Shown piece after piece: positions 8,866-16,151 of a stretch of DNA of 21,988 nucleotides. Both the position numbers and the translations under genes were made by a program. Source of the stretch: JADFUS01 sp036653215 (GTDB lineage: Bacteria > Bacteroidota > Bacteroidia > Bacteroidales > Rikenellaceae). The stretch spans positions 1-21,988 of the forward strand of contig JAVVUK010000019.1 in the NCBI GenBank assembly GCA_036653215.1, given 5' to 3'. The first letter of the stretch is position 1; every line of letters begins with the position of its first letter. Under the pieces are notes generated by a model. It was not told the DNA's origin, did not search any database, and saw only the letters and a list, made by a program, of their open reading frames with translations.

Positions 8866-10017
8866 ATGACTAATATTGATAATGTAAGAACAAAATTCGC
8901 CTCTCTATATGGCGAAGGAGGAAGTGTTTATGCTTCTCCGGGACGTATCAACCTTATTGGCGAACATACAGACTACAACGGCGGTTTTGTACTTCCGGGA
9001 GCAGTAGACAAAGGGATGTTGATAGAGTTGAAATTTAACGGCACCGATAAGATAAAGGCTTTTGCTCTTGACCTTAACGAAAGTGAAGAATTTGGCATGG
9101 AGGAGAAAGACGCTCCAAAACATGGTTGGGCTAAATATATTTTTGGCGTTTGTCGTGAAATGACAAAACGTGGTGCTAAACTCAAAGGTTTCGACACTGT
9201 ACTTTCTGGTGATGTGCCTCTTGGTGCTGGGATGTCTTCATCGGCAGCTCTTGAGAGTGCTTATGCTTTTGCTCTGAACGATATGCTATCTCTTGGTTTT
9301 GAGAAGATGGAACTTGCAAAAATAGGACAGGCAACAGAACATAACTATGTAGGCGTTAATTGCGGTATCATGGACCAATTTGCCTCTATTTTCGGCAAAG
9401 AGGGACATCTTATGCGTATGGATTGCCGTAGCTTAGAATATGAATATGTACCTTTCAACCCTAAAGGATATAAACTTGTACTTATCGACTCTGTGGTAAA
9501 ACACGAGCTTGCCTCTTCTGCTTACAACAAACGTCGTGAGTCTTGTGAGAGGGCTGCTGCTGCAATTCGCAAAAACCACTCTGAAGTAGAGTTCTTGCGT
9601 GATGCAAAGATGGAATGGCTTGAAGAAGTTAGGACTGTCATCTCAGCTGAAGACTTTATGCGTGCCGAATATGTTATAGGTGAAGTAGCTCGTCTTCTTA
9701 CAGCTTGTGATGCGCTTAACAAAGACGATTACGAGACAGTAGGAAAGATGATGTATGGCACTCATCACGGCATGAGTAAGCTATATGAAGTAAGTTGCGA
9801 GGAGCTTGATTTCCTTAACGACATAGCAAAAGAATGTGGTGTAACAGGATCTCGTGTTATGGGAGGTGGCTTTGGCGGTTGTACAATAAACCTTGTTAAA
9901 GACGCTCTTTATGAAAACTTCGTTTCTCAAGCAACAAAACGTTTTACTGAAAAATTTGGTAAATCTCCTAAAGTATATCCAGTTGTTATCGGAAACGGTA
10001 GCCGCAAAATAAAATAA
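8866..10017 (+). CDS. galK: GalK, galactokinase
   Basis: ATP-dependent kinase of the GHMP family that forms galactose 1-phosphate, the first step after uptake in the Leloir pathway. The 383-residue protein shows the galactokinase signature GRINLIGEHTDYNGG at 26-40, the ATP loop PLGAGMSSSAA at 118-128, the catalytic Asp region NCGIMDQFAS (Asp170), and the third GHMP motif GSRVMGGGFGGCTINLV near the C-terminus. Length is normal. It is the last gene of the operon, 10 bases after the transporter, and a strong hairpin terminator follows 14 bases after its stop. Identification is secure. Confidence 0.98.
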   Translation: MTNIDNVRTKFASLYGEGGSVYASPGRINLIGEHTDYNGGFVLPGAVDKGMLIELKFNGTDKIKAFALDLNESEEFGMEEKDAPKHGWAKYIFGVCREMTKRGAKLKGFDTVLSGDVPLGAGMSSSAALESAYAFALNDMLSLGFEKMELAKIGQATEHNYVGVNCGIMDQFASIFGKEGHLMRMDCRSLEYEYVPFNPKGYKLVLIDSVVKHELASSAYNKRRESCERAAAAIRKNHSEVEFLRDAKMEWLEEVRTVISAEDFMRAEYVIGEVARLLTACDALNKDDYETVGKMMYGTHHGMSKLYEVSCEELDFLNDIAKECGVTGSRVMGGGFGGCTINLVKDALYENFVSQATKRFTEKFGKSPKVYPVVIGNGSRKIK

Positions 10018-10030
10018 ATATATACTCTCT

Positions 10031-10081
10031 AAAATACAACCCTCAGACATCTATTAATATGGTGTCTGAGGGTTGTATTTT
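10031..10081 (+). terminator. Strong intrinsic terminator after galK
   Basis: A perfect 19-base stem, 10031-10049 against 10063-10081, with a 13-base loop. It starts with AAAA and ends in a run of T, so it could act on either strand. It ends the gal operon and isolates the small genes downstream. Confidence 0.9.
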
Positions 10082-10133
10082 TTATTATAACGATAATTTC
10101 TAATTCACACTTTCCATAGTGATATTTGCACAT

Positions 10134-10385
10134 ATGGAACACATACCTGCAATGTCATATGTTGAAATGGGAAAGCTTGTTGACGACTCCCTCTCAGAAC
10201 AATCTACAATAAAAGAACATTTCACCATAGAAATATTCAGAGAAGAATATATATTCTCTTTTGAGGCATGTAGCATTTGTGACCACAAGACCTGTCTTCT
10301 TTTTGTTGCCTTAAGACCAATATACAACAACAAGCAGAATGACTTCTCAAAGACGGAATTAGAAAAATATCTATATGGAAAATAA
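10134..10385 (+). CDS. Small protein of unknown function (83 aa)
   Basis: I do not recognise this gene. The frame gives an 83-residue soluble protein with a mixed N-terminus (MSYVEMGKLVDDSLSEQ), a beta-rich centre (HFTIEIFREEYIFSFEA) and a cysteine cluster C-x2-C-x4-C (SICDHKTC), ending in a charged helix (SKTELEKYLYGK). There is no signal peptide or membrane segment. Start choices are ATG 10134, ATG 10155 (76 residues) and GTG 10119. A poor -7-like GATATTTG at 10121-10128 would favour the 10155 start. It follows the galK terminator, so it is a separate unit, and its end overlaps the next small gene by 11 bases. That overlap and the same strand support it as coding, but only moderately. Confidence 0.5.
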   Translation: MEHIPAMSYVEMGKLVDDSLSEQSTIKEHFTIEIFREEYIFSFEACSICDHKTCLLFVALRPIYNNKQNDFSKTELEKYLYGK

Positions 10386-10551
10386 GAGTTTTACCAACGC
10401 CGAATATATAGCCGGAGGCTACCACAAAGAGACAACTATATGTAAAGAAGATGATGACTTTTGGATCTTTTGGAGCAAAAGACGCTTCTTACATTACTTT
10501 GTAGATGGGGTAAGAGAACGACATCCTTTGCCTGAAGAGACAGACCAATAA
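10375..10551 (+). CDS. Small aromatic-rich protein of unknown function (58 aa)
   Basis: A 58-codon frame from ATG 10375 to TAA 10549-10551, overlapping the preceding small gene by 11 bases in the +1 frame. The product is soluble, with SFTNAEYIAGGYHKETTIC at the start, an acidic patch KEDDD, then an aromatic, basic stretch FWIFWSKRRFLHYFVDG and RERHPLPEETD at the end. I do not recognise a family. The overlap suggests translational coupling with the upstream gene, and the two could be a paired or formerly single protein joined by a frameshift. It ends about 20 bases before the SulP promoter elements. No terminator is visible after it, so read-through into the SulP gene is possible. Confidence 0.5.
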   Translation: MENKSFTNAEYIAGGYHKETTICKEDDDFWIFWSKRRFLHYFVDGVRERHPLPEETDQ

Positions 10552-10572
10552 GCCACGCATATGACTTTTGAG

Positions 10573-10603
10573 TTGGTTTATAAGATATTTTGTTGTAATT
10601 TTG
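10573..10603 (+). promoter_or_regulatory. Probable promoter of the SulP/metallophosphoesterase pair
   Basis: TAATTTTG (10596-10603) fits the -7 consensus, and TTGG (10573-10576) lies 19 bases upstream, close to TTTG. Transcription should begin near 10610, just before the ATG at 10622. This argues against the longer frame that begins at TTG 10568. Confidence 0.6.
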
Positions 10604-10621
10604 CTGTATTATTTGCATTTT

Positions 10622-12310
10622 ATGATAAAGATAAAACCGACCTTAGACTTACCTATATTCTTCACTTCTATAAAAGGATATAACTGGAAAAAGTTTTCTA
10701 AAGATTTTGCAGCAGGCGTAAGCGTCAGCATAATAGCCCTTCCGCTTGCCATAGCATTTGGTATAGCGTCGGGAGTGTCTCCGGAACAAGGCATCATAAC
10801 CTCAATCATTGGCGGTTTCCTTGCTTCTATGTTTGGGGGATCTAACTTTCAAATTACAGGAGCAACAGGTGCCTTTATAGTAACAATATATGGCGTTGTA
10901 CAAGCATATGGAGTTGAGGGACTCGCCATAACCACTGTTGTGGCAGGAGGTATGCTTTTCCTTATGGGCTTTTTAAAGATGGGAACGCTCATAAAATTTA
11001 TCCCATACCCTATCATTGTAGGCTTCACAAGCGGCATAGCTGTAACCATATTTTCATCACAAATGAAAGATATACTCGGTCTTAGAGTTGGGAATTTACC
11101 TGCCGACTTCATTGATAAATGGAAAGTTTGTATCGATAACATAGGGAGCACCGATCTATGGACTTTAGGTGCTACGGTAATCACAATATTATTAATTATA
11201 ATCCTATCTAAAATATCCAAAAAGATACCTGCCTCATTGGTGGCACTTGTCTTAATGACCGTCGTGGCAATGGTGCTAAGGAACTATTGCGGCATAAGTT
11301 CGATAGAGACCATTGGTGACAAATTTGCCATAAGCTCGGAAATGCCGAAATTGCAACACTTAGAACTCACCTTTGCTAACATATCATTTCTCTTCTCTGC
11401 AGCGTTCACAATAGCCCTACTTGGGGCAATAGTGTCTTTATTATCGGCAACTGTGGCAGATGGTATATCGGGACAAAAACACGACCCTAACAAAGAATTA
11501 ATGGGACAGGGAGTTGCGAACTTAATAGCTCCTTTCTTTGGAGGGATTCCCGCAACAGGAGCTGTAGCTCGAACAGTAACCAACATCCGCAGCGGTGCCA
11601 AAACCCCAGTATCGGGACTTATACATTCTGTATTATTGCTTCTAATACTCGTCTTCTTAGGAGGATTAACAAAATATATCCCTATGGCGGCACTTGCAGG
11701 GATATTGGTTATCGTATCATACAACATGAGCGACTGGCGCATATTCCGTTCTCTACTAAAAAGTCCACGTGGAGATGTGATGGTGCTGCTCACAACGTTT
11801 TTCTTAACTATCATTTTTGGACTTACAATAGCCATAGAAATTGGTATGTTACTTGCCGTAATGTCATTTGTACGTCGAATAAATGAAACAACAAAAATAT
11901 CTATCTCAACTGGCGTATTACCTGACGATGATAACAACGACATAAATAGCTCGGAGATGGATATAATACTTCGTGACGGAATAGACGTTTATGAGATTGA
12001 AGGGGCCTTTTCGTTCGGAATGGCGAACAAATTTGACGCTGTGACAAGCACCATAAGTAAAAGACCAAAGGTGCGTATTATACGTATGCGTCATGTGCCT
12101 TTCATAGACTCCACAGGGATCCACAACCTACAAATATTAGTCAACAGCTGCCATAAAGAAGGCATAAAAGTGTTATTATCAGGAACAAACGATTCTGTAT
12201 ATCAGACTCTTGAAAACACTAAAACGATAGAACTAATAGGCACAGAAAACATATACAATAGCATTCACGAGGCTATTGCAAGAGCAGAAAAAATAGTATC
12301 TAAGAAATAA
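10622..12310 (+). CDS. SulP family anion transporter with C-terminal STAS domain
   Basis: Inner-membrane anion transporter of the SLC26/SulP family (sulfate, bicarbonate or dicarboxylate in characterised members). The 562-residue product has a long hydrophobic region of ten or more membrane segments up to about 415, including the conserved AGVSVSIIALPLAIAFGIASG and GSNFQITGATGAFIV near the start, and FFGGIPATGAVARTVTNIRSG, which is the typical SulP central motif. A cytoplasmic STAS domain follows from about 440, with the phospho-site loop FIDSTG. ATG 10622 was chosen because it follows the promoter; the open frame extends back to TTG 10568. The ion is not determined by the sequence. It is followed after 6 bases by a metallophosphoesterase gene, probably in one transcript. 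Confidence 0.92.
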   Translation: MIKIKPTLDLPIFFTSIKGYNWKKFSKDFAAGVSVSIIALPLAIAFGIASGVSPEQGIITSIIGGFLASMFGGSNFQITGATGAFIVTIYGVVQAYGVEGLAITTVVAGGMLFLMGFLKMGTLIKFIPYPIIVGFTSGIAVTIFSSQMKDILGLRVGNLPADFIDKWKVCIDNIGSTDLWTLGATVITILLIIILSKISKKIPASLVALVLMTVVAMVLRNYCGISSIETIGDKFAISSEMPKLQHLELTFANISFLFSAAFTIALLGAIVSLLSATVADGISGQKHDPNKELMGQGVANLIAPFFGGIPATGAVARTVTNIRSGAKTPVSGLIHSVLLLLILVFLGGLTKYIPMAALAGILVIVSYNMSDWRIFRSLLKSPRGDVMVLLTTFFLTIIFGLTIAIEIGMLLAVMSFVRRINETTKISISTGVLPDDDNNDINSSEMDIILRDGIDVYEIEGAFSFGMANKFDAVTSTISKRPKVRIIRMRHVPFIDSTGIHNLQILVNSCHKEGIKVLLSGTNDSVYQTLENTKTIELIGTENIYNSIHEAIARAEKIVSKK

Positions 12311-12316
12311 TTGTAT

Positions 12317-13075
12317 ATGGGAACAACTCATTATGCTACAATCGTAATTTCAGACATACACATAGGTTCAAAATGGTCACACACCAAAGAGGCTATGGAA
12401 TTTCTACAAGATAACTCATGTGACAGGTTGATCCTCAACGGAGACATCTTTGATGGGTGGCATCTTATACGCAGTCGTAAAAAATGGCGTAAACTTTATA
12501 ACGACTTCATATCTGTAATTGTCAATATGTTACCAACCACAGAAGTAGTCTATATTAGAGGCAACCACGATGATTTTTTGGAGTTTGTAGCTCCTTTTAA
12601 AGTTAGTAATTTCTCTATCTTAAACAACTATATCTTTGAGAGTCATGGGATAAAATACTATGTCTTTCATGGTGATATGTTCGATAATGTGACAACCAAT
12701 TTCCGTTGGATATCTAAATTCGGCGATAAGCTTTACTCTATGCTTCTTCAGATAAGCCGTATATACAACGACTTACGCCGACATAACCAAGAATATTTTT
12801 CTCTTTCAAAAGCCATAAAAGGGAAAGTGAAAAAATGGGTCAATAGCGCCAGCTCTTTCGATAAAAACATAGTCAAGGTAGCAAACCGAAACAAGTGTCA
12901 AGGCGTAATATGTGGACACATACACCAAGCCGAGATAAAGAAAATTGAAGATATATTATATATAAACTCCGGTGACTGGATCGAATCGTTAACCGCCGCC
13001 GTTGAAGACGCATCGGGAAACTGGAATATCATAAAACAACATCGTGAAGAACGACGAGGACATAGAAAACTATAA
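12317..13075 (+). CDS. LpxH-like metallophosphoesterase (probable UDP-2,3-diacylglucosamine hydrolase)
   Basis: A 252-residue calcineurin-like phosphoesterase. Metal-binding motifs appear in the right order: SDIHIG (Asp13, His15), NGDIFDGW (Asp43), RGNHDD (83-86), FHGD (His118) and CGHIHQAE near 200, followed by NSGDWIES. This pattern is that of the LpxH/YbbF subgroup, which removes UMP from UDP-2,3-diacylglucosamine in lipid A synthesis. E. coli LpxH has GNRD where this protein has GNHD, so the exact substrate is an inference. The start is ATG 12317, 6 bases after the SulP stop; TTG 12311 is possible but less likely. It ends head-on to miaA, the two stop codons lying side by side at 13070-13075. 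Confidence 0.8.
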   Translation: MGTTHYATIVISDIHIGSKWSHTKEAMEFLQDNSCDRLILNGDIFDGWHLIRSRKKWRKLYNDFISVIVNMLPTTEVVYIRGNHDDFLEFVAPFKVSNFSILNNYIFESHGIKYYVFHGDMFDNVTTNFRWISKFGDKLYSMLLQISRIYNDLRRHNQEYFSLSKAIKGKVKKWVNSASSFDKNIVKVANRNKCQGVICGHIHQAEIKKIEDILYINSGDWIESLTAAVEDASGNWNIIKQHREERRGHRKL

Positions 13076-13969
13076 TTTCTCGATATAATCTATCACCCCA
13101 TCATAATCATTCGGGTGAAACCATGATATCTCTTTATCACCTCCAAACCACGTCGTTTGACGTTTGGCATAATGACGAGTGTTGCGTTTTATCAACTCTT
13201 TGGCTGTTTCTAATGTTATGTTACCATCAAAATAATCAAATAGCTCCCTATAACCTACCGTCTGCAAAGCATTATATTCACGCAACGGAAGAAGAGAATG
13301 CGCCTCTTCCAGCAATCCTTCAGAAAACATAAGGTCTACCCTTGTATTTATGCGATCATAAAGCTCTTCCCTTTCACGTCTAAGTCCTATTTTAACAATT
13401 TCAAAGGGACGCTTAATAATTTTCCCACGTCGTATCTTACTAAATGGCTCACCCGTTAGTCGGCATACCTCAAGCGCACGACAAACACGAATAGGGTTGT
13501 CTTTATCTATTGTGTCCCATAACTCAGAATCTCTCTCTTGGAGCTCTTTAAGCAATATTTCTCGCCCTCCTAAGCTATGCCACAACAACAACATCTCTTC
13601 CCTCATGGCATGATCGGCTTCTGGTAGCGGATCTATACCTTTACACAAAGCATCTAAATAGAGACCCGACCCACCAACTACAAGTGCATTATCATACCTT
13701 TTAAATAAATCGTCAAGGACAAGGAGTGCATCACGCTCATAACGACCCACATTGTAACGATCCTTAGCAGAAACAAACTGAAACAAATGGTGAGGCACGG
13801 TAGCCATATCATCCTTTGTAGGTACCGCTGTGCCGATAGTCATCTCTTTATATATCTGACGAGAGTCTCCACACAAGATATGAGCATTAAGATGATTTGC
13901 CACCTTAATGCTCATATCTGTTTTACCAACTCCGGTAGATCCGGCTATAACTATCAGTCGTTTAGTCAT
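13070..13969 (-). CDS. miaA: MiaA, tRNA dimethylallyltransferase
   Basis: Transfers the dimethylallyl group from DMAPP to adenosine 37 of tRNAs that read UNN codons. The 299-residue protein carries the P-loop GSTGVGKT at 10-17, the substrate motif GDSRQIYKEMTIGTA with catalytic Asp35, GGSGLYLDALCKG, and the C-terminal TRHYAKRQTTWF segment typical of the family. Length is normal. It lies 27 bases downstream of the pRiA4b ORF-3-like gene and shares its promoter. It converges on the metallophosphoesterase gene with no space for a terminator. DMAPP comes from the MEP pathway, whose Dxr is encoded elsewhere in this window. Confidence 0.97.
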   Translation of the reverse strand: MTKRLIVIAGSTGVGKTDMSIKVANHLNAHILCGDSRQIYKEMTIGTAVPTKDDMATVPHHLFQFVSAKDRYNVGRYERDALLVLDDLFKRYDNALVVGGSGLYLDALCKGIDPLPEADHAMREEMLLLWHSLGGREILLKELQERDSELWDTIDKDNPIRVCRALEVCRLTGEPFSKIRRGKIIKRPFEIVKIGLRREREELYDRINTRVDLMFSEGLLEEAHSLLPLREYNALQTVGYRELFDYFDGNITLETAKELIKRNTRHYAKRQTTWFGGDKEISWFHPNDYDGVIDYIEKL

Positions 13970-13996
13970 CTACGTAATTTGAGAAATTATTGTATG

Positions 13997-14557
13997 TTAC
14001 GAATAATAATCTTCTTCTTCAAAAGAACCAAATTCGTCACCGAACTCATCGGCATCAAACTCATCGTCAAAATCATCCATAATATCGTTATATGCCGATT
14101 TACGAGCTATAATGTCGTCTTCATCTTTAAGTTTTTTTGGTGCCTTGCCCTTCGAGGTGGCTACCTTTGGGTATTTCTCACCCTCCTTCGCTTTCTTACT
14201 CTCCATAAGTGTTATAAATAATGAACTGTCATTTAAAATATCATAAACATATATTAATCTTTGGTGCTTAGAACGCATAATTTTACCAAGCGTCATGTCA
14301 TCCATAGGAATAGGGACAAACGCATCATCGTCGTCTTCATAATCCTCTACGTCCATGTCAATGAGCGTATATTCTTGTAACTTTTCCCACTCATCATTTG
14401 ACTCGAAAAATGAAGCCATATCATTATCTTCGAATTTGAGGTCTCGAGTAATGAGCTTATGGAAATCTGTAAGTGTAGCGTCATAAGGAAGTTCATAATC
14501 TCTTATAAACTCATCATCGTCAGCTATTAAAACTCTAAATTTAAAAATCATTGACAT
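13997..14557 (-). CDS. pRiA4b ORF-3-like protein with acidic C-terminal tail
   Basis: A 186-residue protein whose N-terminal part resembles the plasmid pRiA4b ORF-3 family (annotated in Bacteroidetes as IS1096 passenger TnpR-like). Visible signs are MIFKFRVLIADDDEF, the helix DATLTDFHKLITRDL, and MASFFESNDEWEKLQEYTL with later MDDMTLGKIM and QRLIYVYDIL. Despite the family name there is no catalytic recombinase motif and no transposon around it. The fold is unlike a resolvase. A basic linker (about 120-144) leads to a strongly acidic tail (145-186) rich in Asp and Glu. ATG 14557 or ATG 14551 may be used. It is the first gene of a pair with miaA. Its function is unknown; the family call comes from recall of the sequence style. 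Confidence 0.6.
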   Translation of the reverse strand: MSMIFKFRVLIADDDEFIRDYELPYDATLTDFHKLITRDLKFEDNDMASFFESNDEWEKLQEYTLIDMDVEDYEDDDDAFVPIPMDDMTLGKIMRSKHQRLIYVYDILNDSSLFITLMESKKAKEGEKYPKVATSKGKAPKKLKDEDDIIARKSAYNDIMDDFDDEFDADEFGDEFGSFEEEDYYS

Positions 14558-14581
14558 ATCGTAATCATACTTTTTTACTTG

Positions 14582-14595
14582 TTTGGTGCACCAAA
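14582..14595. promoter_or_regulatory. Perfect 14-base palindrome, candidate operator
   Basis: TTTGGTGCACCAAA reads the same on both strands. It covers part of the -7 element and the expected transcription start of the leftward promoter at 14592-14622, so a bound dimer would block that promoter. It also lies about 60 bases upstream of the rightward GT4 gene. The regulator is unknown and the operator role is inference. Confidence 0.5.
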
Positions 14596-14622
14596 GATAT
14601 ATATTTTCGATTATTTATCATA
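14592..14622 (-). promoter_or_regulatory. Promoter of the pRiA4b ORF-3-like gene and miaA
   Basis: On the minus strand TATCTTTG (complement of 14592-14599) is a full -7 match, and TATG (complement of 14619-14622) lies 19 bases upstream as a three-of-four match to TTTG. Transcription should begin near 14585, about 28 bases before ATG 14557. Confidence 0.65.
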
Positions 14623-14630
14623 ATTTTTTA

Positions 14631-14638
14631 TAATTTTG
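14631..14638 (+). promoter_or_regulatory. Possible -7 element of the GT4 glycosyltransferase gene
   Basis: TAATTTTG matches TAnnTTTG and lies 16 bases before ATG 14655. No TTTG is found at the proper distance upstream, so support is partial. Confidence 0.4.
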
Positions 14639-14654
14639 AAAAAAATAAATAATT

Positions 14655-15767
14655 ATGTCGATCAATATAGGCTTTGATGCAAAGAGGTACTTCTTTAATA
14701 ACAGCGGTTTAGGCAATTATAGTCGTAGCAGCATATATCTTCTCTCAAAATATTTTTCAGAGGATAACCATGTTTTATTTACTCCCAAAGTACCGGAAAA
14801 CGTAAATATAAACAATTCGCAAATAAGAATTCCTAAAGGGATTTCTCTTCTTTCACCATCTCTTTGGCGAAGCTATGCCATGTCTAAAGATATTCGTAAA
14901 AGTGGTGTCGAGATATATCACGGATTGAGCAACGAGTTGCCTGCTGACATCAAAAAAGCAGGATGTAGAAGTGTCGTAACGCTTCACGACCTTATTTTCG
15001 TACATATGCCTCACCTTTATAAGCCGGCAGACAGAATAATATATACTCATAAATATAAAAGGAGTTGTATTAATGCCGATCGCATAATCGCAATCAGCAA
15101 ACAAACAAAAGACGACTTAGTAAACATATGGAACATAAACCCAAATAAAATAGATATTGTATATCAAGGTTGTAGCGACATATTTTACAATAAAGCCTCT
15201 AAAGAGGAGATTGACAATGTCACTAAAAAATATTCACTCCCAGATGAATATATCCTAAGCGTGGGTTCGATAGAAGAACGTAAGAACTTATTATTGACCG
15301 TCAGAGCAATGGCTGAAGGAGGAATAGACATTCCACTGGTTGGATGTGGGAGGAAGACTCCTTATGCCGATCAGATAATGGAATATGCGGCGAAACACGG
15401 AATTGCAGATAAAATACACCTCATCCATAATGTAGCTATGTGCGACTTGCCTGCGATATATCAAAAAGCAAGCGTTTCTGTCTATGCATCAAAATATGAG
15501 GGTTTTGGGATCCCGATAATAGAGGCTTTAAATAGTGGCACACCAACGATAACCTCACGTGGAGGTGTATTTTCAGAAACTGGTGGTGAAGCGTGTCTTT
15601 ATGTAGACTCGTCTGACGTTCTTGAAATGACAGAGGCTCTACGTCTATCACTTGAAGATAGTGAAGTACGAGAAACCATGATCGCAAAAGGATATGAATA
15701 TGTGAAACGCTTTAGCGACGAGTCTGTCGCTACATCTCTGCATAATGTATATGAAAAACTGCTTTAA
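14655..15767 (+). CDS. GT4-family glycosyltransferase
   Basis: A 370-residue GT-B fold glycosyltransferase of family GT4, which transfers a sugar from a nucleotide sugar to a glycan or lipid acceptor at the cytoplasmic side of the membrane. Signs are the N-terminal GFDAKRYFFNNSGLGNYSR, containing the acceptor-side glycine loop, TLHDLIF (111-112), SVGSIEERKNL at the start of the C-terminal domain, and the EX7E motif EGFGIPIIE at 282-290 followed by NSGTPTIT. There is no signal peptide or membrane segment. It stands as a single rightward gene between two leftward units, and its TAA overlaps the stop codon of the convergent receiver gene. Acceptor and sugar cannot be told; cell-surface polysaccharide is likely. 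Confidence 0.88.
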   Translation: MSINIGFDAKRYFFNNSGLGNYSRSSIYLLSKYFSEDNHVLFTPKVPENVNINNSQIRIPKGISLLSPSLWRSYAMSKDIRKSGVEIYHGLSNELPADIKKAGCRSVVTLHDLIFVHMPHLYKPADRIIYTHKYKRSCINADRIIAISKQTKDDLVNIWNINPNKIDIVYQGCSDIFYNKASKEEIDNVTKKYSLPDEYILSVGSIEERKNLLLTVRAMAEGGIDIPLVGCGRKTPYADQIMEYAAKHGIADKIHLIHNVAMCDLPAIYQKASVSVYASKYEGFGIPIIEALNSGTPTITSRGGVFSETGGEACLYVDSSDVLEMTEALRLSLEDSEVRETMIAKGYEYVKRFSDESVATSLHNVYEKLL

Positions 15768-16135
15768 ATTTCGCCTAAATACTCCTTTATCTTCTCTTTA
15801 AGCAAAGGTATAGAGATCGGCTTAGACATAAAATCGTTACAACCTGCCTTTTTAGCATCTTGAAGATCAGAGCTAAAGGCAAATGCCGTAAGGGCTATGA
15901 TAGGAATGTTTTTATTAAATTCTCTGATTTTGGTTGTCGCTTCAAGCCCATCCATTTCCGGCATTTTAATATCCATTAAAATTAGTGAAGGGTTATGTTT
16001 TGCACATAGCTCGACAGCCTCAATTCCATTACAAGCCCTAATCATGGTATAACTTCTTTTAAGAATACCTTCTATCAACATATAATTACTATCGATATCC
16101 TCAGCGACTAATATGGTATATTTTATTTCCGTCAT
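15764..16135 (-). CDS. Stand-alone response-regulator receiver domain
   Basis: A 123-residue CheY-like receiver with no output domain. The acidic pocket is Glu12-Asp13, the phosphoacceptor Asp55 lies in LILMDIKMPEMDG, Thr83 in IALTAFAF, and Lys105 in FMSKPIS. All key residues are present, so phosphorylation is expected. The MPEMDGLEAT style resembles receivers fused to or partnered with hybrid histidine kinases. No kinase is in the window. It is the last gene of a leftward series, 16 bases after the GT2 gene, and its stop overlaps that of the convergent GT4 gene. Its signalling partner and target are unknown. Confidence 0.9.
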   Translation of the reverse strand: MTEIKYTILVAEDIDSNYMLIEGILKRSYTMIRACNGIEAVELCAKHNPSLILMDIKMPEMDGLEATTKIREFNKNIPIIALTAFAFSSDLQDAKKAGCNDFMSKPISIPLLKEKIKEYLGEI

Positions 16136-16151
16136 AGCATCAGGTTTTATT

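Noticed and set aside
10436..10618. A 60-codon minus-strand frame before the SulP gene
   Set aside because: It is the shadow of the 58-codon rightward gene and of the promoter region.
10568..10621. N-terminal extension of the SulP protein to TTG 10568
   Set aside because: The added segment overlaps the predicted promoter, and ATG 10622 gives a normal SulP N-terminus.
11284..11943. Long 219-codon minus-strand frame inside the SulP gene
   Set aside because: It is antisense to the conserved SulP core and its composition is that of a shadow frame; no motif is present.
13997..14557. Reading the pRiA4b/IS1096-like family name as evidence of a transposon
   Set aside because: No transposase, terminal inverted repeats or target duplication are seen around it; the gene sits in an ordinary operon.
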